Source: Rostratula benghalensis (lineage: Eukaryota; Chordata; Aves; Charadriiformes; Rostratulidae). From it: a DNA stretch of 64,000 nucleotides. Below the pieces are notes generated by a model that was not told where the DNA came from, searched no databases, and worked only from the letters and a program-made list of their open reading frames with translations. Positions 27,601 through 40,400 of the stretch are shown one piece after another (positions within the stretch are counted from its first letter, which is position 1; every line of letters begins with the position of its first letter). Made by a program: the position numbers and the translations under genes. The stretch spans positions 7,764,493 to 7,828,492 of the forward strand of contig VXAI01000020.1 in assembly GCA_013399305.1 (NCBI GenBank), read 5' to 3'.

Positions 27601-30600
27601 TGTTCCTTCATAAGCAGAACTAACAACAAGCAGAATTGTCATGACAAAATACCCCAGAGAATCCCTAAAAATGGAGGTGAATATTTGTATAGATCCATAC
27701 ACACATCCCATTTTATGGGGTTTTTTTTTTTTTTTTTCAGGTGCATGCCATATGGACATTTGAGTGCTTCCTGCTAACGGTATATATGTGCTGCCTGTGA
27801 TCATTACCCTGAAACAGGAAAATTGGAACTTAGAAAGGATTTTGTTAATAAGCCTTTTCTAAATGACACTTTTACAGTCCACCTCTCAAAGGAGTACAGT
27901 GCCAACTTTGTTGTGAGGCAGATGGTAGTGAAAAAGGTGGATGTGACTCTGATCATTTAGCAGGGAAATTAATTTATGTGATACTAACCAGCCTCCAAAT
28001 TGGGTTTATTGGCTCATTACAGTTTCTCCAAAATGCCAAAGCTTTATGTTTTAAAGAAGCTGAAGGTTATTTTCAGGATAGTTTTAAAAGAGAGAGAGAG
28101 AGAAAGGAGAAAATTAACTGAATGCCTGAGGCTCTGTATTTCAGGTAAGATGACAACTTTTATGCAACTTTGGATGAAGGACTTAGCAGATCAATCAAGG
28201 ACCATTGTGGAAATTGTCCTGTGTGGTAGTAAAGTGTATTTTTATCCATTCTTGGCTGGTCTAATATGAATGTTCCTAGGTTGTTATCGTTGTACTTCTG
28301 ATATAGATACTTTTCATTGAACTGAGTAGACTAAATATACCATAACTTAGCTTTACAGGATATAGGTGTTTCACAATTCCTTTTTATAAACAAATTTTCT
28401 TGTCCCCTTATAGCAGAATAACTCTGTCTATTTAGTTTACTAAAGAGAGGGAATTCAGGATGAAAGTTGGACAGTAAAATGAAGGTCATTCTTTACATTT
28501 CAGTGGTTTATGTCAGATAGGTCAGCTTTATATGGCACTTAAAAAGTTATTTGTAGCTGTGGAAAGCAGTACAAAGAGCCCAGAAAGAACCTAATAGGCA
28601 TCATTTGTAGATTTGATTTTACTAATTTATGTTTGTGAGTAATAAATCCATGTCTAGAATATTTCTCATGCCATACTGGTATATTAACTTCTTTTCCCAA
28701 GCTCTTCAAAATGAGACTGCATATTTTATCATTAGTTCTTGCAGTCTATGTTACACTGTTGTCCTAAGGACGACCAGAAGCCAATAGTACCAGCCTGTCT
28801 GAGGAAGCAATTAATAGAGTTTCTAGATCTGGTGCTTTAAACTTAATTGTTTCACTGCCTTCAAAGTAGTTATTTATGCTTGTAAATTATCTAAGATGAA
28901 CAGGATTTTTTGTGATGTATTGCAATATGCGGTCTGATGAGATTTGTAGAGATTCCTTAAAATTTCTGAAGGCTTCTGTAGTTCTTTTTAATGATTTTTT
29001 GGCATTTCATGTAAAACACACAGTACAAGACTAATAAAGCCAAATTAGTCTGTTATTTGGTTTCAGGTCTTTTTCCTTAGTTTGTGTTTATCTTAATATA
29101 TTTTGGTTTAGTGATACAAAATTAATTTCCAATAGATTTTTTTCAAGAACGTGTGGTATTTTAGGCTTTCTATTTTTATCACAATCCTTTTTTTCTAACT
29201 TCATGGAGTGGAAACTTTAAAGACGTTAGCACTTTGGATCCAGGCACACCTGCACAGAAGCACCAGTCATGATGTGGGTAATAATTCCAGATTAGGCTAA
29301 CTCCTTCATATCCGTTGGATGGGCTTTTTATAGATCCTAGACTGCAACCTGAAATTTGCCGGATGCAGATGATTGCTCTAGCCACTTGAAACAGGGGTGC
29401 TCTCATGGTTTCCTTGTTTGCATTCGGTGAGCTGGTATTTATCAGTAGAAAAAGAATTACATAAAATTCCCCCAAAAGGACAAGATGCTGAGTACTAGAA
29501 ACCAGCTGTGCATGGCCATTGAAGGTTTGGGGAAGGGCTACTTACATTATCAAGTGACTTTGAGTTCTTTTTAGAGTTATAAGAAAAAAAAATTCCGATT
29601 TTATTTTTGGAAGTGGGGATGTTTGACAGGCACTCAGATGTATCTTCTAAAACATTTCAGTTCTGTACTAATACTCATTTTCTCCAGAACAGATTGCCTG
29701 TAATTAGGTGAAATAAATACCTGCCATGGAGTTTAGGAAACCCTCCAGAAGGACTTGGCTTGAATGAAGGATTCCCAAACCCCAGATTGAAACCTAAAAG
29801 AGTTCTCCCTGATCCTGGAGATATTTATGTTTGATAGCTGCAGCCGTGTTTGACTTGGAAGTTTTCATGGCAACTAAAGCTCTGCTTCTAGTCCACAGAA
29901 ATGCTTGTAATTGTGCAATGCAGTACGGCTTCTGTGCAGGCTGTTGTTAGGATACAAATATTAAGTTTTACTCCACCCCGATTCTGCCCACCTGATTGGG
30001 GTTTTCAGAAAGTCTTGCCTGTGGGATGTCCCCACAAAACCAGCTGTGATCACTTTAGGTAACGAAAGGCAGCAAGTGGTAAAAGCTGTGCCAAAACGTA
30101 GAGGTCAGAGCATTTCCACAGCATTTCCACATGCCTTCTTTACAGAAAGCCATCCCCTCCCCTGGTGTTACAAGTGTAACAGCTTTTTCCTCCACTCTGC
30201 TACAGGTGACAGGTGTAGATCAAAGTTGTTGAGGTGGTTAAGATATATTGGGCTAATAAGATCAAGAATTTCCTCCCTGTTTGTTAGTCTTTAGTTTTGA
30301 CTACAGCCTAATTGGTTCATAATTTATGCTGGAGTCACTCTACCTGTTACAGTTGCCTGACTTCTTCCAAAATCAATTCGGTTGTAAACTTTTAAAGGGC
30401 AATTAGAGAACCAAGAATTACATATCATGGCTGGCGAAACGAAATGGAGCAAGGGAAAAGAAGGGCTGTTTATCAAATGTTTTCTATTGGCACTACTGGA
30501 TTGTGAAGTCGCTCCCTACAAAACCCTGTAGTGGTGCAGTAATCTATATAAAATAGAGTTGCGGTGAACAAGGGCTGCATGAGCTCATCTAGCAGCATTA

Positions 30601-31392
30601 GTTAACCTTGGCAATGAGATGGCTGTGAGTTTTTAGGACTTGAAAAAAACTAATGCCTCAGGAAACACCACAAGTGGGAAGTGAAAACATGCTTGGTTTA
30701 TGGCCCCTCACAAAGCATTAATCCAAAATCTTTTTAAATAACAATTACTCATTAATCATTTCTCTTAGATTAGTCAGCTACTAAATCAGAGGCTGATTTT
30801 ATGGTTAGATAAAATTATATTAAAAAAACTTTATTAGGGGAAAAAAGAAATGCTTCAGTAGCCTAGGTTCATGGTCCCAAAATGTGTTCCTTTTGCAATC
30901 CTACTTTTGGTTGCTGGTTCTGTTAAATTAGCACAGATGTCTGAAAAGTAAGTGCTGCAGCCTTTCTTTAAGACTGAGCAGAACACATGCTGTTACCTAT
31001 AGCATGTGCTTCTGTGGCAATACTTCTATTTTATTAAAGATTGTCTTATTTTGCATCAACACCTCCTGGCAGTACTTTAAGGGAGAATGAGAAGGGAGGA
31101 GAACATGTGTTTTTTCAAAATAGAGATGATGTGGGCTAACTGTCCAGACTAGAGCTGTCCAAAAGTGCTGTGAACACAAACCTTGTTGCAGAATTAACCA
31201 GAAAGCACTGGGGAGCCCTGTGCAGACACATCAGAGCAGCTCTCTAGAGCTGGCCTGCGTCTGCCAACACGGGTGATGTGCTAGAGCTCGTAGGATGAGG
31301 TGCATCAAACTACCTGGTTTACACTGGATCCAGCCTAGTTCCTGAAGAGCGTTTGGTTTGCCTTAGGACTACAGTCCATCATAATCCACGTT
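24667..31392. other. Intergenic DNA between two CR1 insertions, no gene recognised
   Basis: AT-rich sequence without recognisable exons. The longest open frame nearby is 186 codons on the minus strand (25132-24572). It runs into the antisense strand of the CR1 copy and shows no domain, so I regard it as chance. The stretch also contains a T run at about 27721-27737 preceded by GGGG, and an AG-rich run at about 28090-28104. Confidence 0.65.
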
Positions 31393-31690
31393 CACAGAAT
31401 CACAGAATCACAGAATATCAGGGATTGGAAGGGACCTTGAAAGATCATCCAGTCCAGTCCCCCTGCCAGAGCAGGAACACCCAGATCAGGCCACACAGGA
31501 ACGCATCCAGGTGGGTTTTGAATATCTCCAGAGAAGGAGACTCCATAACCTCTCTGGTTCCAGTGTTCCATCACCCTCAATGTGAAGAAGTTTTTCCTCG
31601 TGTTTAAGTGTCTTATGTTCCAACTTGCACCCATTGCCCCTTGTCCTATCATTGGTTGTCACTGAGAAGAGCCTGGCTCCATCCTCCTGT
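31393..31690 (-). mobile_element. CR1 non-LTR retrotransposon 3' end, minus strand
   Basis: The insertion begins, in plus-strand reading, with three perfect copies of the octamer CACAGAAT (31393-31416). This is the reverse complement of the ATTCTGTG tail repeat that ends CR1 elements. The following 270 bases match the reverse complement of CR1 3' UTR and ORF2 C-terminus, including GGAAGGGACCTTGAAAGATC and TTGCACCCATTGCCCCTTGT. Homology fades near 31690, which gives a copy of about 300 bp truncated at its 5' end. Apart from tail-repeat number it is more intact than the copy at 24.1 kb, and it lies in the opposite orientation. Confidence 0.92.
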
Positions 31691-32988
31691 TCTGGGAGGA
31701 TTATTCACTTCAGGGCAGCGTGTGATTTGAACTTTCTCCTTGTGCAGGTGCCATGCACTTGTCAGCCTGTCCCTGAAGATAAAGTGTTGGCTGCTGCGGG
31801 ATCCACCTGCAAAAGTGGCTCTTCAGGATCCCGCTGGGGTCCCAAAGCGCTGGCAGTGAGCCAGCACTTAAGAGCCCAGTTGGCACCATGCCACCTTTTC
31901 TTTTCCCCCCAGAAATTCTTGGGCATCTCTACTTTTCCTGGTATTCTGCTGTTCTACTATTATAATACTATTCTAGTAGTCTGTGACATCCTGTGCTTTT
32001 TGTAATATCCATATTAACTCTTCCTCCATCCCATTATTGCTTGTGCCCTTGTCCAAAATCACAGTGCTGGCAACTCTGAAGTTAATTTTTGTTTCTTTAA
32101 CTCCAAGAAACAATATTGACCATGCTTTATCACTGTCAAGGACATGCACTATCAAAGTCATTAAACCTGACTATTTATTTACCTTGGTGTATAAGGTTGA
32201 CTGTTTGCTGACATTAGGAACGACATGGGAGTCTATTCGTTGTTTTTTTCACCTGTATCCTGGCTTTGTTAAATGGGCTAAAGCCAACTAAATTGTTGAC
32301 TGTCAATCACCCGTTGCCTTGGTTCATTACACAAACCATTTCTTAAGGCTCACCGCAGCAGGAATTGTTTTCATTTTTGTTCTGCTAATGGAACCTGATT
32401 TGGAAAAACTCAATGGAAGTCATTTAAGGATCCTTAGCATCAAATGAAAAATATGAAACAATTTCCTTCCCAGTGGGGAAAAATGTGTGTTGGAGAAAGA
32501 AAAAGGCAGTGAAAGAAAGAAATGCAGATAGATATAGAATCACAGCTCAGTCCAGAGTGTGGGAGCCCAAAACACTGCAGGAGTAATCCATGTAATGAAC
32601 CAACAGCCTGAGAAACCCACAGGGAGTTTCCAAAACATTTTCCCTTTGGAGAAGATAAAAATAATTTCCATAAGAATTATAGTCAGGGGCTTATAACCAA
32701 CACAAAGATAGTATACTATGGTTTTAGCCAACTGTTTCTCCACAGTGGCTGAGTAAAAGTTGGTAAAGCCTGCTTCTTCTCTCAGATAATGGACTTTGTT
32801 CTGCAGCTCGCACAGTGGAAATATCTTCCTTTCAAAGTCCTGTTGTCACCTCCCTAAAAAGGGTTGCTATCTTTCTATCTAGATATCTTGACACACAGAC
32901 AGATAACATAATTGTGACAGTGTCCTCCCCCCACCCCCACAACCTGACCTTTATCTCCTGTAAATTTGCTCAAGCAATAACCACCAGT
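31691..32988. other. Intergenic DNA, no gene recognised
   Basis: About 1.3 kb between a CR1 insertion and an LTR-like region. The frames at 31625-32005 and 31983-32291 on the plus strand are partly CR1-derived or low complexity. I see no splice-site pairs or domain signatures that would support a gene. Confidence 0.6.
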
Positions 32989-33716
32989 GATGGTCATAAT
33001 GGATGTGTCTGGTCATGATGGCTGCATCTGGCTTGAAGTGGATTCAGGGGAGGCAGATAATAACACAATAGCCCAGGGCTATTGATCAATGTGCCCAACT
33101 AACCACAGTACTGGTACTTGAGCCAAAATTGGAAGAAACAAATGTATGTGATTGGTATGCAAATGTGACTGTAAGTCAATCTTCTTGCCCCTATAAATAT
33201 TGAACAGATCAAGAGCCCTTTGCACTCTCCTGCATGACAGTGGGCTGCACACTCAGACTTCCCCTTGGATAGGGACGTCTCTCAAGTTTGTTCCTTGAGG
33301 GTGAGAGATTCAATGCTGCAACAGATGCTCAGTAAGTGACTAATAGTGTGCTAAACTGAATCTTCACTAAGACTAAATCTTAGAATTGATTGTGCTCGTA
33401 TAAACCTTTAGACATAAACCGTTGACCAAGTCTGGGACTAGGACTGTATCCAGATGCCCCTAGACTCCTCTCTGAGAAGGAGTTTATAAAGCAAACGCAT
33501 TCTCTCTGAACTTTGTGACTTAACAGGAGGGTTTCCCTGACAGTTTTGTCTGACCCCATCCTCCATGCAGTAAATAACCAAGTGTACTTGGTTACCATCG
33601 AATCCTGCTAAACCACTGCTGCAGATACCATTGACCTTTGTTATCTCACTGCTTTGTATCAACAAAGTATGTTGTTGCCTTTCTCTTGAGTGGAGTGTGT
33701 CACTCCATCCATGACA
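32989..33716 (+). mobile_element. Possible LTR-like element (avian endogenous retrovirus type), plus strand
   Basis: The layout resembles a retroviral LTR. A possible 5' start is TGATGGTC at 32989. A TATA-like CCCCTATAAATATTG lies near 33188. About 470 bp downstream there is a poly(A)-signal-like ATCAACAAAGT near 33660, followed by TG/T-rich sequence, and a possible CA-ended terminus CATCCATGACA lies near 33716. I could not find a convincing target-site duplication and I do not recognise the family with certainty. It may be an old solo LTR or unique DNA that happens to carry these words. It sits about 160 bp left of a clear LTR. Confidence 0.35.
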
Positions 33717-33877
33717 ATAATACCACTACAATGCAAGGTTTTGTTTGGAGTTGAGTTGGAAAATTTCATGGCACTTTTAAAAAATTTTAATTCATCCTTT
33801 TCTCTCTTCATAAATTTCCCACAAAAATTATATGGGGTTTTTTTTGTATATTAAAATTTTAAAATTTTTCTTTATAT

Positions 33878-34456
33878 CGTGGTTTAACCCCAGCCAGCAA
33901 CTAAGCACCACACAGCTGCTTGCTCACTCCCCCCATGTGGGATGGAGGAGAGAATTAAAAGACCAAAAGTGAGAAAAATTTGTGGGTTGAGATAAAGACA
34001 GTTTAACAGATAAAGCAAAAGCCTTGTGCACAAGCAAAGCGAAGCAAGGAATTTATTCACTACTTCCCATGGGCAGGCAGGTGTTCTTCCATCTCCAGGA
34101 AAGCAGGGCTGCATCACACCTAATGGTTACTTGGAAAGACAAACGCCCTAACTCTGAATGTCCCCTCTCCTCCTTCTTCTTCCCCCAGCTTTATACGCTG
34201 AGCATGATGTCATATGGTATGGAATATCCCTTTGGTCAGGTGGGGTCAAGCTGTGTCTCCTCCCAGTTTATTGCACACTCCTAGCCAACTTGCTGGTGGG
34301 GTGGGGTGAGGAGAACAAAAAGGCTGCGTACGCACTGCTCAGCAATAACAAAAGCATCTTTACATTACCTTCAGTGTTCTCATCACAAATCCAAAACATA
34401 GCTCCATACTCCATACTATGAAGTAAGTTAACTCTGCCTCAGCAAAAACCAGCGCA
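33878..34456 (-). mobile_element. Solo LTR of an avian endogenous retrovirus, minus orientation
   Basis: About 579 bp match, at nucleotide level, an LTR family I recognise from neoavian genomes. The left end reads GTGGTTTAACCCCAGCCAG and the right end AAAACCAGCGCA, with an approximate TG...CA structure on the minus strand and a decayed base at one terminus. Sense is minus: a TATA box (TATAAA, reverse complement of 34190-34195) lies upstream of a TTAAAC/TTTATCTCAACCC region that acts as the 3' processing region in this family. No gag, pol or env sequence flanks it, so it is probably the product of LTR-LTR recombination. A clean target-site duplication is not visible. The copy carries several differences from the family sequence I recall and is not a provirus. 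Confidence 0.85.
34190..34195 (-). promoter_or_regulatory. TATA box of the solo LTR
   Basis: TATAAA on the minus strand, in a GC-richer context (GCGTATAAAGCTGG), about 265 bp inside the LTR from its right (5') end. It is the expected core promoter of the U3 region. It would drive transcription leftwards, away from ST18. Whether it is active in the host is unknown. Confidence 0.6.
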
Positions 34457-37400
34457 CCTTAGCATAAGGGTTGCAGCAGAAGCAATTCACTACTGGCAAT
34501 TTACTTTCTCTACCCCTCTAAGTAGTTTTTGGGTTTAGGATCATGGGTGCTCAGCACTGTAGCATCAAAACACCTTGTGTCAATACATTTTTTGTTTTCG
34601 GGGATAATTCTCAGGAAAAAGTAAGGAAAACATCACAGTTCTAAGGATTATAAAATTATGATTAGACATTTACATTTTAACAGTGAAAAAAATACAATAT
34701 TCAGTGTAAGTAGGTTGTCAAGAGTTTTATCCATGTTTCCTATGAATTCTGTGAATTTCTATGGCTTTTTTTATAAAGCAATGGTAGCATTGGAAAGAGC
34801 ATGTAACATAGCCACAGCTTAAAAACTAAATATGCAGGTCAGTCAAAGCTGGTGTTGAAAGAAAAGCAGTGAGTACAGAACTATTTCAATCCTTCTTTTA
34901 AGGTGGTGGTTAGAAACCATGAGGAAATGAGTCAAAAACCCCTCCAAACCAGACTCTGGACACTGCTTTCTGATCAACCTGTTAAAGAACAAGGAGAAGT
35001 TCTTCTGCTCTCGGAAAAAATGGGAATTTCTCCATATCCAGCTCCACCACTGAACTGAGAAACCTGACACTGAACTTCCTCTCCCTTGGTGAAGGCCCTG
35101 TTGCAGCTTCTCACACTGGGCAAGGTCTTTCAATGTGTCTTTGGACCATGACACCACCAGTAAACTCCCAGTCATCAAGTTTCTGCATCCAGCAAAATCC
35201 AGATAGATTAATGAGTCATAGATATGAAATGATTAACCTTGAAATCTGTTTCCATCCTCCTCCTATGAAGTCCCATATTCCCAACAGTCAGAAAGTACAG
35301 GTAGAAACACTGCTGAAAACATGGGCAAGTACTTTCTGTGCTTAATGCAACCAAGGTCGTTCATTCCAGAGTACCTGCTGTGGCTGTGGAAGGATACGTT
35401 GCCTAAGGGTTGGAATTGAAGGAGAAAGAGTTTGCAAAACTCAGTTATAGTGGTATTAATAGAATACAGCCAGATGGTGCAGTCATCAATAATCTAAAAA
35501 TATCCCTGGTGCATAGTCAAAAGCAAAGTAGCATGAAAATTAAAAAAAAAAAAAAATTGCCCTCACCAATAATGTTCTAAAATACCTTTAATAGCAACTC
35601 ACCCTGTTTGCTGAAAGGTCAATGCATAGATAGACTGAAAGCCTTTTGCAAGGGGATTTATTCAGAAATGCAGTTCTTTGATTTGAAAAGTGGTTGAAAG
35701 AGAAACTTACCATTACCTGACTGATTTGAATATTGTGCTATTATAAAACTGAGTTAGAATAAATACTTTTTACAGTGGCTTTAAATGACCCCAATTTTTT
35801 GTAAGGAAAATGCACATGTCCTCCTGTATACTTGGCCCCCTAATGGGGCAAAATTCCTCTGAGAAGCCTGAGTCATCATTCTTGTGTGGGTTTTGGTATT
35901 GTTTATACAGCCCTGTGTAGAACAGGCATGAATTTACCCTTCTGTTCTGGTCCAGTTTGTGCAACTATTGACAACTGTGTAAGGTGCAGTGGTATTCAAA
36001 GGAATTTTCAACAAAAATAGATTTATTTATATTTTTATTTAAAGTTATGAAGCTACCATAACTAATGTATATGACAGTTGTTCAACTAATATATATAAAT
36101 ATTTGTAAGCAGTGATCCACCCTCCCATCTGCATCGAAATAGTTCTAGTCCTCAGCTGCTACATATTTGCATTACTATAACCTTCTCCATTTAAGACTGT
36201 GGCTGACAGCTAAATGAGAGAGGGCAAAAGAAACACCTTTGCAAAAACATTATTTAGATATGTATTTAAATGTTATTAAGATTTGTAGTCTTTTTATAGA
36301 CCTTTATGTGCAAGTAATCCACATTTAAGATTTAGAAATTAGCTAATGCAAGCTGTAAATTTAGCAGTAATAACTAGAAAAAAAATACTCACACAATTTT
36401 TGAAACACTTACCTGAGCATAATCCAGAGTTCTGCTTTTCTCTGGGTTCAGGGGAGGAAAGGCCACCCAAAATAAATCAATTTTCTCGTTGCTAATCCCC
36501 AAAGATAAAAGCTGATTCGGCACATTTTTATTTTTGTGTGCATAAGCTATTTCTCACTAACTCAGTCTTTTTATAGTACTTATCCAAAGGCAAGTAGGAT
36601 GGGTTTTGCAGTGGTGTTTGGGGGGTTTTATTCTGGTTTTTTTTTCCCCCCATGGGTATTACCTGACAATGAATTTTGGAGCCTTTATTCTACGCAAAGT
36701 CAAATATCTACTGCAGGCCTTCTGAGTGCAGAGATCTACATGCCCAGACTCTGTAAAAGAAAGAATACACAGATTTTCTCAGGGCATGTCACTTTTATGA
36801 GACCAAGTATCTCTTCAGTAACAAGAGAAGCAAATGGAACATGACATGGCAGGAGTTTATACTTGTCAAGTGGAAGAAATAGCTCAAGTGCCTGCCACAA
36901 AGCCACCTCAGCCCCGCGACCGCCTGTATGGCTGGAAGAGACAACAGCTTAGACCAATAATGCTTAAGGCAGTGAAATACAGGAAAGACTCAATAGATAT
37001 GAGCAGAAGACCTAAGAAAAGTTTTCTTAGTTTGTTTTGTTTTGTTTTATTATTTTGTTTTGACTCATGCTGCCCCACTGCTCTGTACCACCAGCCTTCT
37101 ACGCAGATTCTGCTTCTCAGAGGCAGCTCCGGCTTGGGTTGCTGAGAGCCACATGGGCTGCAGGAGAGAAAAGAGCACATCGTTTTGGCAGTGACAGCTT
37201 TCCTAAAGTGTCAAAAATGATCTTTTTAAGTGGAATAGACACCATAAAAATGAGGTGGAGGTTGGGATGAAGAGTTTGGGGCATGCTAGAAATGGCAATA
37301 TATATATAGGATATTCATGCGACCATAAAGGGGGGGGTTCCAAATTATTAAAGAGAAAAGCCCAGTTTTAAAATGTTTGAGATCTGCTGAGAAGAAAAGG

Positions 37401-40400
37401 ATTTGAAGGAAATGGGTAGATATGCAAAGGATGGTTTTGCTCAAGGGAGCAGGCAACTAAGCAATACTAAGACAAGGTGTTCTGCTCGGCCTCATATCCC
37501 ACCATAGGTGCATTTTATGGAAGTGCAGCTACACCAGAAACATATAAAAATGAGAGTTGTGCTAATTTTTCAGTGGTGTAACTAACACTTGAATCTGGCC
37601 CAAATTTATCCAGTTCTGTCAATGATCTTCAACAACTACTTCTAGGAATGGTACTCACTTCTTTTCCTCAAAACTGTTCACTCTTTGAACCATCTCAGAG
37701 TAGAAAGGAGCACCCCCAAATCACATCAAAGAATAAAAAAGACTAGCAGCACCCAAACTGGAGGTAAAACATATCAAATTTATAAACCTTTATCATATTT
37801 TCATACAGAAGTAAGACTCGGGGTGTTGAAAGTGTTCTTACAGTAAAATACAGTAGTGATAAAACACCCGAGCCTTCTTTTTTTTGGTATGACCCAAAAA
37901 AGCAATTTAAAAGGACAAAATATCCTCATTATCAGGATCCTTTAATTAAATACCCAGACCACGCATCAGAGATACTTAGAAAATATATTGGCTTTGTACA
38001 TTAAAAAAAAAATTGAGAAAAAACATATTATGTTTTTTTATACAGCCTATGAAAACCTGTTCGTTTTAAAGAGATTCAATGGAAAAGCACAAACACCAAT
38101 ATGCTTTTGGGTTGGGTTTATGCTTCCTTTTTATTTAGACAGATGGTGATACCCTTATTTCTATGAATATTTTTAATTCATGAATACTTCAGGAATAATT
38201 TCACAAAGTTAACAGTGGTACTAGGGAAGGAAACCACTTTCCAGCATCCCCTTTTTAAGGGTAAATTTTTCAAAGTCACGTGACTTAGGCTGCTACATAA
38301 TTTTCAAAAGTGATTTAAGCCCCTCAAGCCTAGTTTCCTCACAGCCAGCAAGATTTAGGATTTGAAGGGATTTATTTTGATGGTTTTCAGCACTGTTTGG
38401 CAGAGGAGCACAACACAACTCCTCGGCCGCTCGCAGCTTGGAATTTCAGCACCAACTTTGAGTGCCTGTTTGCAGCTTGGGATCCCTATACGGGAATTGT
38501 TAAGCTTGTAAGAAAGGGATTTTCAGCTTTTTAAGGCAAACAGCTGAGCAGAGAGCTGCCTAAATTAGCCAATAGTGCAAGGCTGGAGAATGGGGCTTAT
38601 GTGTCTAAGCAACTGATGTGATGCCAGTTTAGAGGTGGCTCCCCTTGCTCAGGATCCTTGGCTGCGAGCTCTCCGCTGGACACGGGCGCCGAAGCCAAGT
38701 CAACTACTTAAGCAGCCTGTGCCCTAGTTGTCAAAACCTCTGCCTGTCTTGAAGGCTGTCTCTGCTGAGCTTATTCTATTATTCTCATTATCCCTCAGCT
38801 GTCACGTAGGCTGGAGTTGGGCTTTCCTTCCATATAGAGGTGGCCTGTGTCTATTTTTCTGCTGTGGTCCTGGGAGACAGCACGCCTCAGGCATGCTGAG
38901 GATACTGCTGGATGGGTAAGCCACTAATGAAAGGACTGCTTTGGTATCCAAGCTAAAACCCCGGCGTGAGGGCTTGCAGGACCTCCATTTGAGGCAGGGC
39001 TTAGAGCAGCTCATTACTGTGATGCTGAGGGTGTGATTAGACTGATCTGAATGTGCTGAATAGCAGCAGGTGGAGAGGTGTTATTACTGATTTGCACTGA
39101 TATTTTTGCTGTGAGGTGATTTTAAAACTCTCAGTGAAGCCTCCTTGGGTGCATAACTTGGTCTTATGATCTGTCTTGAAGGAAATGAATTGTTTTTTGA
39201 GAATGAGTTTTGTTATCATAACATATTTATGCTGGGATCCCTAAAGGTGATCAGTATCATGCCAGCATAAGTAACTAAATATTTAGTTTTCTAAGTATTT
39301 CTGTGAATCTGAACCTTATATGCTTTAAAAATTGTGGGTGCCTATCAGCATCCTCTAATAGATAAATGCTCTTACAAACTTAGCTCATAACTCCCCCAAA
39401 ACTTTGTTTTGCTTAATTGGTAGTTTTCATGAGTATCTGAACTGCAGTTCGCAGATTGATCATTAAATAATTATAACCATATTCAAAAAACTCTAAAAAG
39501 GACTTATTCTGAGTTAACTATTAAGCTATTAACTATTGAGACAGCTGCACTTTCTATTTTAAGATTTGCTATAATGAAATATGGCTTTATTATTTCACAG
39601 TTTGCTTTGAAGTCCTGCCACCTATTGGTTTATCAGAGCAATGATCAGATCGGCTGGATTTCTCCCTATGAAACCACAAAGGAAAAAGCATCTTGTGACA
39701 TCAAACCTCTAAGAAGTACAAAATCTAATAAGTGATCAGAAGTAATTTAGTGCCTTTGCAATTGCCAGATAATTTTCTAGTGCTGTATTAGCACCCCATC
39801 TGGACAAGACAGTTGCTAAACTTTAGTCTCTGTCCTTTTGAATTTGGAAAAACAACAAAACACAACCCTCTTCAAAGATCAAAACACTGAAGCTCAGGAA
39901 TCTTATTTAAAGAATTCACAGACTTCCCTAGAAAATTGTACATATGTTTATTGATGCAAAATAGGTTTAAATATACAGATATGCACACACTACATTTGCT
40001 TGTTTCAAGCCAAGTTGCACATAAATAACTCATTTCATAGATGCAAACAGATCAATCATTCTGCCTTTATTTGCAAATGCATTCTTACACACCACCAACA
40101 CACTGCGCTGTAAGAATATTTTAGAACTCTCTTCTGGCTTATGCTATCTTGGTACCACATTACTTTCAAGGTCCTTACTACAGACTCAGAAACTGTTTAC
40201 AATGTCAAGGGCATTTGGGGAATGACAGCAGAGCACAGACAGAGGTGCATGAGCAGTGCAGAACAAAAGTCTAAAGAGTAAGCAACAACTATTTGGAAGC
40301 AGTCCTTAAAACTATTTATTTCTATACCTGCTGATACTTAGATATTTGAAATTTTGTTAGGAAGATGAGAATTTTTCAATACCTAGCTGAATCTGTTTGA

